Made by a program: the position numbers and the translations under genes
NCBI RefSeq assembly: GCF_019279795.1
Contig: NC_056725.1
Location: 1,610,420,228 to 1,610,484,227 of the forward strand
DNA: 64,000 nucleotides
Direction of reading: 5' to 3'
DNA from: Protopterus annectens
Lineage: Eukaryota; Chordata; Ceratodontiformes; Protopteridae
Notes under the pieces: generated by a model
What the model saw: only the letters and a program-made list of their open reading frames with translations
What the model was told of the DNA's origin: nothing
Databases searched by the model: none
Part shown: positions 49,645-61,804 of the stretch, in pieces
Layout: every line of letters starts with the position of its first letter
Position numbering within the stretch: position 1 is the stretch's first letter

Positions 49645-49892
49645 GCTATTTTTACTTATTTAACATTTGTTTATTGGGAACGTCCAACTGGGACAGAGCC
49701 CATTTTCAGTGGAGGCCCAGAGAGAAATGCTCCAGATCATGGGAGGAAACCGGAACACTTGGAGGAAACTCATGCAAACACAGGGAGGACATGCAGAATC
49801 TACACAGAAGGCACCCTTGCCAAGAATCAAACTGGAGAACGTCTTGATGTGAGTTGACAATACTGACCACTGCACCACAGCAGAGTCATGCA
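49645..49892 (-). mobile_element. tRNA-derived SINE with L2-like tail
   Basis: Minus strand, 5' to 3': A box-like TGGTGCAGTGGTCAGTATTG, B box-like AGTTTGATTCTTGG, a central part (GCATGTCCTCCCTGTGTTTG, then GGTTTCCTCCCA), and a 3' part GGCCTCCACTGAAAATGGGC ending in ACAAATGTTAAATAAGTAAA. The last ~80 bp match the 3' end of the L2-like LINE at 15478-15573. This points to a second SINE mobilised by a different LINE from the SINE at 12100. Confidence 0.82.
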
Positions 49893-50378
49893 TTTCCCCA
49901 CAAGAAAAACATTTAATTACTTAGGAATTTGCATGACTACAAATAAATAACACATTTGAGCATTCCTTTCACTGTAGCACAAATCCTACCATACCATGCA
50001 ATTTTAATGCCCACTGCTGCTGTCAATATATGATGGGCACCAATATGTGTTGTCCCCACACTGGGCCAGTAATCAAGGAGCCTGAATCTTTACCACTGAT
50101 ACTGGACAGGGAAGTGCACTTGGAATACAAATGGATACACTCAGTATTTCCTGATGCAGACCTCTCTACATCAAGTACAATTTCCCCTAAAAGCACACAG
50201 CGAACACACTCAGACCAGGGTCTGGATGTCTCGAGAGCTGTCTTCTTCTATATCCCCAATAAGACTCCCCACTGTTACAGCTGTAGGTTAGGTTATCAGC
50301 CAAATGTCAAAGCCAAGTCCTCCAGCACCCTCTCTGTAAACTCCATGCTGTGTGTCTCTGCCCTAAGTAGCTGGCACC

Positions 50379-50492
<114 letters not shown>

Positions 50493-50639
50493 TCCTGGGA
50501 AAGGCTGGCACAGGTTTACCTGTTGTGCCCCCTCCTGCCCAGAATATAAGTTAGTTATCACTATCACCAGTCAGTTACTATAAGGCTCTTAAACGGGTAT
50601 CCAATCATACTGTGTAATATTAATACTAATACAAATGAC

Positions 50640-51181
50640 TGTAGTTCATCAAGATGGCTAGGCCTTCTGGAGTGACCCACACAATGTCACCAATAAATAT
50701 AAGCACTCTGAAAGGTTAAATACTAAGGACCAGCCACAATAAAAGTTAATATATTTAATAACAAATAATGAAATAACATGAAAATACTGAATATATATTC
50801 ACAGTAAACCATAGATTTCAAACCACAGAAAATATTGAAATTAACATTGAAGGACAGACTCGTACAAATAAAGAAAAACACTCTCTAAACTAAGTTTCAC
50901 TGTATTCTTGATTGAATCTAAGAGAATATTACTGTTCCCTAGTTAAGTTAATTACTTGGTCAAGGCAAGATGAAATATGTGAGCAGTCCTTCTAGTCAGA
51001 ACTCAAACAGAATACTCTATCTCTGAGATTCCTCAGAATCCTGAATGACCTCACCTGGTCACCTGACTCTAGGTACCCACAATATCTCCTTTTGAAGTTT
51101 GAGACAGGACTTTAGCAGACTGCTACAATACACATTTAGAATGTGTATGGCAATGCCTAGGAGCTAGAAACATTTACAACA
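50640..51181 (-). mobile_element. LTR (542 bp) with adjacent polypurine tract
   Basis: TGTAGTTCATC at the left and AAACATTTACAACA at the right give TG...CA ends. Directly to the right, CTCCCCCCCTTCTT (51182-51195) is the complement of a polypurine tract, which lies just before the 3' LTR in LTR retrotransposons. So this is the 3' LTR of a minus-strand element. The internal region to its right lasts only to ~51300, where a CR1 3' end begins. No gag-pol is visible. Confidence 0.6.
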
Positions 51182-51302
51182 CTCCCCCCCTTCTTTACAA
51201 AAACTAAGAGATGACGGCTACTCCCAAACCTACTGTCTCTGGATCTACTCAGCACTGTGGGGTGACAGTCAATGATTTAACAGCTCATTTACATTTCCCT
51301 TA

Positions 51303-51905
51303 TAGGTTCATATGTTCATAGGTGTGTACTAGGCTAATGGCTCTGGAGCCTTTACAAGCCTAGCTCATAGGATTACCTTGGCATCGTGACACCCAACCTT
51401 AGTTCCCAGTGCTTCTGTCGAGTAAAGCCACTGGAGTGATCCCTGGGGGGAATTTTCTATTTCCCATCCACTCTTCAAGATTTCTCTTGAAGAGAGCCAG
51501 TGAGGTGCTCTGCTTGACTTGCATGGGAAGTCTATTCCAGAGCATGGGCAGTCTCCGGGTGAGGAACCTGTCGATCCAGCATGTTCTGTTGATTGTGGTA
51601 ATGAGGTTGAGGTCTTTGGAGCATGTGGTGCGGAGGGACTGGGATTTCTCTAGATGTAGCATTTCTAACAGAGCTGGGTCAGACATGGTTTTGAAAGGCA
51701 AGCAAAGATCGCCTCTTAGTAGGCGATGTGAGAGAGAAAATAGTTGGAGTTTTTTGTGTCTGTCCATATAGGACAAATGTTTAAGGCCTAGGATCCTCTT
51801 TGTGAGGTACTTTTGTGGCCTCTCCAGCTGTTGCAGCTGTTTAGTGAAGTGCATGCCAAATGAGGCATTGTACACAATGACTGGCCTAATGAGGAAAGAG
51901 TAGAG
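51303..51905 (-). mobile_element. CR1-like LINE 3' end, 5'-truncated
   Basis: The minus-strand 3' end reads GCTAGGCTTGTAAAGGCTCC, then TAGTACACACCTATGAAC and ATATGAACC octamers at 51303-51320. The coding part starts abruptly at 51905 inside the C-terminal region. Typical 5' truncation of a LINE copy. Confidence 0.87.
51399..51875 (-). pseudogene. CR1-like ORF2 C-terminal domain
   Basis: Open for 158 codons: MYNASFGMHFTKQLQQLERP, KRILGLKHLSYMDR, RTCWIDRFLTRRLPMLWNRL, TSLALFKRNLEEWMGNRKF. It matches the C-termini at 5880-6217 and 9672-10127. No RT motif is left. Confidence 0.87.
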
Positions 51906-52226
51906 TATTTATATTTTTTAAAATATGCTAGCTGGTTACCCATTGCCTTGCCAGTGTCCTCTATTAAAAAAATATACATTTAATTCAGTTACCATAATAC
52001 ATGTACATTTCTCTTCATTTCAGCAGGGTGCAGTTTTGATACATTTTAGCACAATTAACGCAAGCAGAGCTCACAAATGCATTTTCAGCACAAGCATCTG
52101 TACAAATCAACTTGATAAACAAATGACATAATTATTTATAAAATTCCAGCTAGCTATGCTGGCAGAACTCGTACATCCAGTGCTCTTTTTCTCCCTGGCA
52201 TGGCTGGCAATGCCTCCTACCATCTC

Positions 52227-52228
<2 letters not shown>
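51906..52228. other. Unassigned DNA
   Basis: No recognised feature. Confidence 0.4.

Positions 52229-52293
<65 letters not shown>
52229..52293. repeat. (CA)n microsatellite
   Basis: About 32 uninterrupted CA units. Confidence 0.97.
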
Positions 52294-52295
<2 letters not shown>

Positions 52296-53120
52296 ACATA
52301 CACGCACCATATACATTATACATTAGTTTAAGACTGTCCAGTTTGAGTTCTTTTTTACCAAAAAAATCCCTGTTATCAACATTGAAGTCTTCTAAGCTCT
52401 CATTAGTAACCAGACTGGTTAAGGAAGTGTCAGTCATGATGTCGATATTTAATACCAATGTATACTTTACTCCACCCCACCATGTTCACTGCTTTATAAT
52501 AAGTATGTTGTTATGTTTTATGGGCATCATGTGTATGGAAATTTTTAATAGCATCCATAGGAGCCTTAGGAAGAGAAAGAGTAAGAGGTTGAAAACATAA
52601 TAAAATAACTGTACTTTGAGAAAAGCAAAATCAGGGCCATAAATATTGGGAGAAACTTCAAGAAGAGGGAAGAATCTGGACTATAGTTTAATTTGTTGAA
52701 CAAAAATTATTTGGTATTTAATTGTCTACTGAAAGCCTTTAAAACATAATAAAAATTTACGGGACAAGCAGCAAGTACCAGCTTTCGTGTCCTACTTGCT
52801 TGAGACTAGACTAGCGAGCAAGGTAGGGGGTAAACTGATACGGACAGCGTATAGATGCAAATTAGAATTCAGGCAGGATTGTGTCCTTAAGGTAAGGCGA
52901 TGATGGAGGCAACAGATTATTGATCAGGAGTGGGAAGAAATAGGTAATAGATTTTAAGTTTTATGTCTGTAATATCCACTTTTAGTATTAATGTTTTAGA
53001 TATTAATATATTTTTCACTGGATGGTAAAATAGGTACCCACATTTTTAGAAAATATGTATAAACATCACAATATTTACATGGTAAAAGTGCCAAAAAACA
53101 AAAGACAGATTATAGGGTGA
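52294..53120. other. Unassigned DNA
   Basis: Nothing recognised, though 52760-53120 may belong to the LINE that follows. Confidence 0.35.
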
Positions 53121-53143
53121 AGGACCAGATGTGAAGGCATGAA

Positions 53144-53916
53144 ATGTGGAAAATGCATAAATATAGTTATAAGTATAGAAAACTTCTGGAAGAACCTCGT
53201 GTTGATCAGGAACAAATGCAGGAATGGTTAAGGAGAGGTGAATTCAAACCAAGAGATGAAAGGTTAATATTGGCGGCCCAAGATAGTGGACTATATACAT
53301 GTTGGTTTACAAAGTCCATTGAACATGTGGGAGAAGCAGATAAATGTAGGTTTTCTAAAACTGAATTGGAAACAGTCGCACACCTATTTGCTGGTTGTGA
53401 CATACTAATGGCAGAAGGACTATATACTGAAAGGCATAATAATGTGGCAAGACTGTTGCACTGGGGATTGTGCAAACATTATGGTATTTAAGTGGCTAAA
53501 AAACACTGGAAGCATGAGCCACAAAGCATCATAGAAAATGATGAAGTCTACATCACATGGGATCACCCATTACCAACAGTTCAAAAGATAGATGCTAGAA
53601 AACCAGATATAGTGGTCCAAGAAAAGGACACAAAAGTAGCATTGATCATTAAAATCACCACACCCAGTGACTACAGTGTCCTGCATACAGAGAGAGATGC
53701 AAAGTCATAAAATATCAGGATTTGCAGGCAGAAACGAGAGCAATGTGGAAGAAAGATACCCAGACAGTTCCAATAGTAGTAGGAGCAATGGGTTTTATAA
53801 AAAAGAATCTACAATCATATTTAGATATGCTAACCAATACATCTAAACCCATACAAACTACAGAAGGAGTCATTACTGGGCACATTGTAGGTGCTGCGAA
53901 GAGCACTTTTGACTGA
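53144..53916 (+). pseudogene. C-terminus of a LINE with restriction-like endonuclease
   Basis: It reads almost as one protein end: WLRRGEFKPRDERLILAAQD, the CCHC region DKCRFSKTELETVAHLFAGC, YTERHNNVARLLHWGLCKHY (stop TAA at 53489-53491), KHWKHEP, then the endonuclease block RKPDIVVQEKDTKVALIIKI. After a one-base frameshift near 53708 follow KYQDLQAETRAMWKKD and VPIVVGAMGFIKKNL. Order and motifs fit the R2/R4 (Dong, Rex6) type of non-LTR retrotransposon. The second Cys of the CCHC is Ser (CRFS), and the acidic residue expected in the IID/IIE position is Lys (IIKI). The RT part is missing. Confidence 0.8.
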
Positions 53917-54034
53917 AATCAAAGAATGAAATAATGCTAATTTCATGAACTTTAATCATACTTTGACTTAGAAATGGGATCCATTCCCATCATGGTATTA
54001 GAAACCCAAAAGATTTGGAGAAATTAAAAAAGGA

Positions 54035-54262
54035 ATAGTATGATGCTGCGGTAACGTTGTCACCTCACAGTAAGACGTCCTGTTCGATTCTCAGCTAGCT
54101 CGCCTTCTGTGTGGAGACATGCGTGACTGGGCATACCTTCGTTGAAGGTTGTGTGTCAGGGCTGGCAACTCGGCACGTAAAAATCCACTGCCAATCATAA
54201 GCGGACCGGAGTTCCACTGTGGTGACCCCTAACCGGGAAAAGCCGAAAGACACAACAACATG
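54035..54262 (+). mobile_element. tRNA-derived SINE, third type
   Basis: A box-like region GATGCTGCGGTAACGTTGTC and B box-like TGTTCGATTCTCAG, about 30 bp apart. The body ends GGTGACCCCTAACCGGG, then AAAAGCCGAAAGACACAACA. That ending (GACCCC...GGGAAAAGCCGAAAG) is a common 3' end of fish SINEs. It differs from the tails of both other SINE types here, so it would depend on another LINE. Confidence 0.75.
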
Positions 54263-55845
54263 TGTCCACTAAGACAGCTAGTTCCTTCCCAAACAGATGT
54301 CTAATACTATAAATGGCCACCTCTTCATGAACATAAGAGAACATCTGGTGGCATTGCAGCTCCACAGTAGACAGGCATTTCACCATCAAAGACCCAGTCA
54401 GGCTACCATTTCTATGGCAAATTCCTAGCAGATAAAAGGGCTACACATCCTTTAGTTGATGCAGCATTGGTTAGAAATCATTGTCTCAACAATCAGCCTC
54501 AGTCTTTGGCTATGTGAAAATTGATAGTAATTTACAATCCAGAATAAAGAGCTGACGAAAACATGGTTGCATTACAACAGGATCAGTGCTCCAGCATCTG
54601 AAGAAAACTGCCATGGAGAGGTCAAAACAAGAAAAGAAGCAACACAAAGTCCCAAGTAGAGCTACCCCCATACAGTGCTGTTGCCTTATGGGTTAGGTTG
54701 TGCATGTTTTAATCATTTTAATTATTCCAATTTCTGAATATCTGCTACTGTAATTACATATCCAATTAGATACATCCATAAAATATAATTCTGAGTTTTA
54801 TAATATATTTTAACATCTACAGAAAGATTTTGAATGCACTGCCTATTATGTCATTAAAGAATGTCTTACTGATAACATTGCATTTTCAAAAGTTTTAATA
54901 GCTTTAAATGTTCACAAAATACATTTCTTTATCTTATGCTTTTTAATATGATTTTTCAGAAATTCCTCTAGAATACAGGGATATGTGTAGGCTGTTAGAG
55001 GTTTGATATTCTACATAATATAGGTGTTAATGAGTTAAACAGATGTTTGTGGATTCTACAAGGTTCTTATGAAAGCAATCTCTTTTTGTCTACTCTACCA
55101 GTTTTTAAGGTGTTAAGTTTTATTATAGGTCAGCTAAGGTAAAATCAGATTAGTGCTGAGTATTTTATGATAGGCATTATATGGACATAAATATTTTTGA
55201 TTATGTGCATATGAATGTTTTCTTTTTAGCTAAATGTCTAACTGCCATTCAAATAAGAAGATTTGTGGAGAATCATATGGCTGTGTTAAGGTCTTTCAGT
55301 TTAGTTACTAGCTACACAAGATGATAAGAATGGTGTCATACTTGTAACTACTCTTTCTAACTTTTGTTCATTAAGGCTGTGTTCCAGCAGAAAATAACTA
55401 AATCTGTAAAAGTAAATGTTCATTTAACCATATGAACGAGTCACAGCAGAAGTGAGGTGAGAAATAATAATTTTGCCACTGAGTTTGTACACTGCGTGAG
55501 TTGTTACAATTTGGCTACTAGTAAAAAATATATATTTTTTTGAAGGACTGTTGATGTGTGATGTCGTTAACGACTTTTAATATGTTGCTGTAATCCAGAT
55601 GGATTGCATAAGGAATGTAAGGTCAAATAAATATTATCTTTCTTTCTTATTTGGGGAACTAGAATACTCAGAGATAGAAAGAGAGATGGACAAATTAAGA
55701 CATTTTATAATGTTCTATATCACCTCATTTAGAGTTAGATCTCATAACCGTGCACTGTGCAAAGTTAACAGACAAAGCAGCACTACTGAGAAAGGAGGTT
55801 TGGAACAGACCATTTTCTCCTGGGACATCTTCAAGTGGGGCTAGA
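54263..55845. other. Unassigned DNA
   Basis: About 1.6 kb. Open frames are short and show no domain. Confidence 0.4.
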
Positions 55846-55849
55846 TAAA

Positions 55850-56470
55850 TAGAGTAGCAGGAATTAAGAGGATAATGGGAGGATATGGTTAAATGGGATG
55901 GAGGGATATTTGGGAAGAAATGAGGTAAGGGTAGGGAGGGCCCTAAAGGGTTTTGTCAAGTGTAACTGATGTAGGAGCCAGATTTGTGGCGTGAACTTGC
56001 TACCCTCCCTCCCTCCCTTTTTATTAGTAGGGATTGTGGTTACTTCAGTTTGGGTAAGGTGGAGAAGAGGGGCAGGCTTGCCTTCTTCTGTTCCCCCTCT
56101 GGTGTTGGATGTGCAATTCAATAAGTTGGGAAGGATAGTGAGTGGTTGCTCTGTTGTATAAGTTAATAAGCAAGCTGAGCTGCTTATTTGGTTGATGGTG
56201 TAATTTAATAAATTAAAGATGAGTGGTGAAACACTGCCTTGTAAGTGCAAGGATAAGTTAGCAAGTGGGGAACTTCAAGGGTGAGAGGTTACGCTGCCCT
56301 TATGGTTATTTATTTTATGTTTTCTTTCATGGATGTTATCACATGTGTCATATTTTTGGTTGATATTAATAACTATTGGTTAACAAGCATGTTTATGGAA
56401 TTTTGCTAAAAGTCGTCAAATATCATTCAGTGTTATGTGTTTATTGAAGTGGACCAGGACAATTATTTAT
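55850..56470 (+). repeat. LTR-like dispersed repeat, plus copy
   Basis: Matches the reverse complement of 48430-49160: AGAAGAGGGGCAGGCTTGCC, CTGTTCCCCCTCTGGTGT, ATTGAAGTGGACCAGGAC. It lacks one of the two ~77-bp internal units of the other copy. No flanking coding region of an LTR element is visible on either side. Confidence 0.6.
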
Positions 56471-58550
56471 ATTCTAGAACTGACAATGCTAATAAGTTGA
56501 TTGCAATGTCTGTATTCCAGTTTATAATATATGTTCTTTACCCTGTCTTCTCTTTATGCTGTTGGTTGTTTGAAGTATTTCACAATGTAAGAGTTATATG
56601 AACTTATGTTTAAAATTTTAGAATTTAAGTGGGGCAAAAAGTCTTCTGCACCATGTTCCTACTCTTTCATATGCAAAATGTTGCCAATAAATCATTTCAG
56701 CCATGCTTTAATAGCAATGCTTTATTAGATGAGCAAAAATAAAATTCCAATTTTTTCAGAGTTATAGGCTTAGAAATCATCTCCATTTCCTTGTAACATC
56801 AGAGAACACTTCCTTAGCACGAGTCTTTTACTCTGATATCCACATTTTGGAATACATATTTGTAGGCCCAGCGACGTGTGGGCAATATTTCTAAACATAC
56901 ATAAAACCCTAATACATGCTGTAGGCTTAATACCAACTATTTCATTATTTATAGTTTACTGCTGTGGACTTCTTTGATGCTCTTTGCCTAATTATTTATT
57001 TTCAGTGTCCTAGTTCTTTCTGCCTTACTGATTTTCTCAATATTTTACTATTCTTCTCATCTATAAAACATTTGCTAACATCTTCTTTATTTCCTGATTT
57101 TGTTTATGCTATATCTACCAGCAAAGTCGAATACGACTTCAACATTTTGAAACTGTCTTCATCCCTTATTTTCTTCATTGATTTCATTAAATGGTTCAGC
57201 TCACTGTTTATTTGTGAAAAATACTCTTGGTTCCATATCACTGTCTTCCTATCTCCCTATCTCTTTTCCTCAATATATTATTTTTTCCTAGTCAGATATG
57301 TAATCTGATCCAAGGACTATTTAACCTCAAACCAGGACAGAAATGCATACTGAAAAAATGCATTGTTAAAGCACCCATGTCATATACTGAAAAAGTACTA
57401 AAGAAGGATTTACAAGACCGCAAAGGAATATTGAAATATTGAATAGTCCTTACCACTTACTGCTTGTTATCATCAGAATCACAACCTGAGATAGAGTGAA
57501 GATTTGTGTTTCCTATGTGCTGCCACCAAATTGAGTGATACTCCAGTGGTTGCATAAAGTTTGGAAAGTCAGTGTATAAGCATATATTTTATCAGAAAAT
57601 ATGTGGGATGCCATTTTTTAATCATCAATTTCATCAGGTAAAAAGATGCAGTTAGCTTAGTGGTCAGTAGACATTTTTGCTTCTTACAAGGAAATTAGAC
57701 ATGCTATACCATAGTAGCATAAAGCGCACTCATAAAGGATAAAACTAAATGAAAATACAAACAAAATAAGCCATTTGTTTCAACAAGTGTAATAGATATA
57801 TAAAACATATATTTTTTTTTAATTTAAAGGAACAACATTGTCCTTTCCTTACAATAGGTCATCAAATGAATGGGCTTGTGCCTAAGATAAAAGGACTGCA
57901 GATTTACAAGAAATATTTTCAGTTTTTTTGATTCTTGAGAGTATGGATGAAGAACTTGTGAGTGCTCCTCCACTGCTTATCAAGCAACAAAAACCCTTAC
58001 AATACTTTCCCATCCTAGAGAGATCCCAGTAACCAGAATACAGACTAAACCTCAATCTTAAAGTGTGGTACCTATCCACAAGCTTCTGTACATGAAACCA
58101 CCTTTTTTGATGTTACAACCATTACTTAACTTTTGTAAATTTGTTGAATTTGTGGAACTCATGTAAGTCTCATTTAATGCCTTGTTAATCTGCACAGCAC
58201 CTTTATTAATGTCTATTTAATAAGTTACATTAACTTTATATGTTTCTAATATTGTAATAAATTTGATTTATTTTGCAAAAACAAACTGATACATAATAGT
58301 TTAATCTAAACCTAAAACAATAGATTTGGAAGAGGGTAACATACATGTTGAGCCAACGTATTTTCCTCCTCAGAATGTGATAATGCTTTATAAACCAGTT
58401 GCACAGCTGACTGTACAGAATAGTATATGCCTACCTATTTGTTCAGACAGATTTATTTATGCTAAGGTATATCTGTCCCCAGTGGTTTACCCAGAGTTCA
58501 ATGGTTGTGCCACCCTTCCTTGATATTTGTTTCTTAGAGAAAGTTTTATG
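56471..58550. other. Unassigned DNA
   Basis: AT-rich. The plus-strand frame at 56964-57308 is Phe/Leu/Ser-rich and probably compositional. I see no reliable feature. Confidence 0.4.
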
Positions 58551-58551
58551 G

Positions 58552-58765
58552 CCATTTAGCTTTGCAGATGACTGTAAACTTGGTGCTATTATAAACTCCC
58601 CAGAGGATGCCAAGATACTCCAAGATTACTTTTTCCAAACCAATAGCTGGTGCCAAAACAATGGACTAAAACTTAATGCCAACAAATGCATAATAGTATC
58701 CTTCTTTAAGAAGTCCTTTGTAATTATCACTTTGTCAATACACACCCTTGAAAATTGATCCAGTA
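58552..58765 (+). mobile_element. CR1-like LINE, RT fragment left of a PLE insertion
   Basis: SFADDCKLGAIINSPEDAKI, then GLKLNANKCIIVSFFKKS, matches FADDCKLGSIIESPNDVDIL and KFNAKKCIVIPFGKK of the copy at 5503-5650. It breaks off near 58765 and resumes at ~61805 with the next part of the same protein, so the intervening DNA is an insertion. Confidence 0.83.
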
Positions 58766-58849
58766 GTGGTTTATGTAGATATATTTTTCTACAAGATGAA
58801 AAAACAGTGTAAAATCAAACCAATAAATTAAATTAAATACTGCTTATAT

Positions 58850-59045
58850 ATAATGACATTGTAAAGGTGAGCCAGAACATTGTAAAATATGCCTATCAAA
58901 AGCATTGTTTGTTTTGTTTCTTAAAGCATAAAAATTTTCATAGACTTGCTTTTCTAAGTTTCCACTCCAGTTTTCCTGTATAGAATGCAAGAAAAGAGGA
59001 TGTACAAAGGGCAATATAAATTATCTGATGTTCCACAATTACCAG
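58850..59045 (-). pseudogene. PLE GIY-YIG remnant
   Basis: Minus-strand reading in two frames: IYCPLYILFSCILYRKTGVE, then KQVYENFYALRNKTNNAFDR. Position and pattern fit the GIY-YIG start and EH-like helix. Very decayed. Confidence 0.6.
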
Positions 59046-59650
59046 CTCTAACAGTAACCTATGAGGTGAAACTTTGTTAAGAAGATGCAGACTGACCCCA
59101 TAATGTAATCACACTGGGTACAAGTACCACATTTGTCGTGCCCTTACTTTATTCACATAAAGTCTGGCATTTATCATTGTATCTGAGAAGCCTGTTTTGA
59201 GTTTGGACCTTTTTTTTTGTAAACAAAGCAGGGATGATCACCTAATAATTCAAGTAAACCAGAGTTATCATTAAAGATGTTCCAATATTTTGCAGTATAT
59301 CTTTGAAAACCTTAGAATCGTTATTAAATTCAAGGACAAAAACCCTTTCAAAATTACTAGCAAAATCATGTTCACCATCAATATTTTTCTCTTAGTGCTT
59401 GAACCAAATAGTGGTTTATAAAAGGTACTCCACTTTTTAATAACTTTTTTACTAATTGTTTTCAGTAAATCAAAATGTTAAAAAATGTGAATCTCTTATT
59501 TAAGGAAACTTCCTTATCTGAAATTATCTTTTCAGTTCTAACCAGCTGTCTCTTTACTAAAGACCTCTTGTGTGAAAAAGGGTAACAGCTGTAGAAACAA
59601 AGCTACTTATTCAAAAAAGTAGGTTTCCTATACACATTCAAGTTGAAAGC

Positions 59651-59995
59651 TCATTCATTGTGGGTAATGGTGTCAGTCCGAATAATTATTGCAATCTTTT
59701 GAATGTAAATAAGTAACCACGCAAAAGTAGAGGAGTTGATTAAGTATTCAATAAATTCAGATAAATTATCATCCATTTCCTTCAACAAAATGAAAAGGTA
59801 ATCAAGGTATGTAAGATAAAACTTCCAACTATGCACAAAGCTGGAATGAAAAACATTTTGCATTTCCCAAGTCCACATAATATTTGCAAAAATGTTAGTA
59901 CAAAACACCCCCATTATAACCTCCTCAGTTTTTCTATAAAATTCTCCTTCAAAAAAAATGAACTTATTTGTCAGAACAAATTTGATTAAATCCAC
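59651..59995 (-). pseudogene. PLE reverse transcriptase palm
   Basis: A 114-codon open frame: DLIKFVLTNKFIFFEGEFYR, MGVFCTNIFANIMWTWE (AMGxxxAPxxANxxMxxxE-like block), then YLDYLFILLKEMDDNLSEFI, the YIDDIFIIW-like catalytic block, where the second Asp has become Tyr. It lacks the rest of the RT in frame. Dead. Confidence 0.75.
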
Positions 59996-61204
59996 TTTCC
60001 ATCTTACTTCCTTTGAGATCAGAAATGTTCAAACTATTAGAGTATCATTAAATAGTGTTAACCTCTCAGTATGCCATATGAAAGGAAATAAATCAATTAC
60101 AATTATAATGAAAAAATAACATTAGCTGCACCATTGTCATTAGTAAATCTCCTCAAGAAATTCCAAGAGTCTTTAAGTAAATGGGTATTCTTTATAATAA
60201 AATGTTTTAATTTATTGCGTATATAGGAGTCCAGACAGTAGATTTTTGATCCATGAGTAGCAACTATGGGATTTGAGGTTGGTTACAAATATATTTTCCA
60301 CTTTTAAAATATGTCCTCATACAATGTTTTGAAAGTATGAAGCAACAAATCACATTTGATTTTATCATTTAACTTACCAATTTCATTAATTAATAAGTGG
60401 ATGATCAGCTCATTATCTCTAGCCAATAATCTGATCAGTTCAAAACCATGTCAGTCAAAAATGAAGACTAGCTCATCATAAAAAACTGAATTCAAATCAA
60501 TTTCATGAGGGAATTTGAAACAGCATGGACATTTAGGATCTCATTTTGACCACAAACATTCAGTCAAAAAACTCTATCAAGTTAGAGGCTTTGATATTTC
60601 GACGACTTTTTTTTTTTCAAATAAGTTCAAATAGGCAGACAAGGAAACATCTTTTTTGTCATTCATACTAAGCTCATTGAATTTAAAAGATTTGGTGAAG
60701 CATAAATGCATATTTTTGGGTCATTGTTCAATGTTCATATTGGATTGTTGTATGTAAGCTTGTTACTACCAAAATATGAAACAGTACATGTGTTGTCTCT
60801 GCTAGTGTTCACAGAGGTAATTAAAACAGAAGTAGCTGAAACCTCTTGTTGAACCATTAGAATCAATACTATGCTGATCAAGACTCCCACCGACTATTTT
60901 GGTAGATTGGTAGATTGTAAATGATCCAGTTGTTAAGTGAGTAATTTACTAAGTTTGTCATGTCACCTGTAGCTCTCAAAAAGTCTTCTATGATGCTCAG
61001 TATGACATCTGTGTTCTGGAACTTGTCCTGAGAGCCCTGGGGAGATATAAGTAATTGAGTGCCACTTATAAACCATATAATTCCACCAGGCAAAAAGGCA
61101 GTATAAAAACAAACCAAGAAACAAAACAAAGCACTGCTTATACATAATGGAAAGTGAGTCAGGAACCTCCCACAAAAATACAGAAAATACAGAAAGCCAA
61201 TCAA
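59996..61204 (-). pseudogene. PLE N-terminal part, decayed
   Basis: By position upstream of the RT palm, this should hold the PLE N-domain and leader. I can pick out no clear motif, only short open frames (61204-60878, 108 codons). Confidence 0.35.
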
Positions 61205-61439
61205 TTCAAAACAAATGTTAAAGAAATAAACACAACCTTATTAGAAACTACTAAAATATGATCTCTTCACTATATCTACCCTCAATCTTAAATATAACAA
61301 TGAAAAATATTTAAATTATAAAAGGCTTAAAAATAACTTGCCTTAAAAGTAAGCACTTGGAATTTTTTTAAGTTTCCAGCACATAATTTAAGGAACAGTA
61401 AAATTGACAACACATCGTTTGACCCTGGATCTGTAGTTG

Positions 61440-61705
61440 AGTCAAGTTTTAATTGCCATAGAATTTCTTTATAAACCACTTAAGAATCCCATTGTCTTTC
61501 CTTGAATTCCTTAACATCTTACAAAGATCACAAAACCTAAACTTTTTAAACCAAGAAGATTGCAAAACGTGTCTATAAAAATGATTGTTTGCATTATTTC
61601 TTAAAATATCATAAACATGTTTGTTTATATGCTTCCTAAACATTCTCACTTGTTCTCCAATATAAAACGCAAGGCAGGAGGTACAAAAGGCAATATAACC
61701 TAACT
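61440..61705 (-). pseudogene. PLE GIY-YIG endonuclease fragment
   Basis: Minus-strand reading: GYIAFCTSCLAFYIGEQVRM, FRKHINKHVYDILRNNANNH, FYRHVL. CLAFYIGE aligns with the YVGKT block of other PLEs and RKHINKHVYDI with the following helix. It is the 3' end of an upstream tandem copy. Confidence 0.75.
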
Positions 61706-61804
61706 TTACTTTTTTATTAAAATAATTTATTTTTCTACTTTTTGAATGATTTTCAGTTTCACTTTTACCATTCTACTGTGTATAAGCAATCTGTTTAGAC
61801 CAAA

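Larger units (their letters stand above)
58770..61800 (-). mobile_element. Penelope-like elements (-), tandem, inserted in CR1
   Basis: On the minus strand there are two PLE 3' ends: a GIY-YIG remnant at 58850-59040 and another at 61440-61700. An RT remnant lies at 59995-59650 between them. ACTGCTTATA(C/T)ATAATG occurs near both (58840 and 61133), supporting two direct copies. Head-to-tail PLE pieces, inserted as a block within a CR1 copy. Confidence 0.75.

Noticed and set aside
56964..57308. Hydrophobic 114-codon frame that looks like a membrane protein
   Set aside because: Phe/Leu/Ser/Ile content follows from T-rich DNA. No family pattern or splice context.
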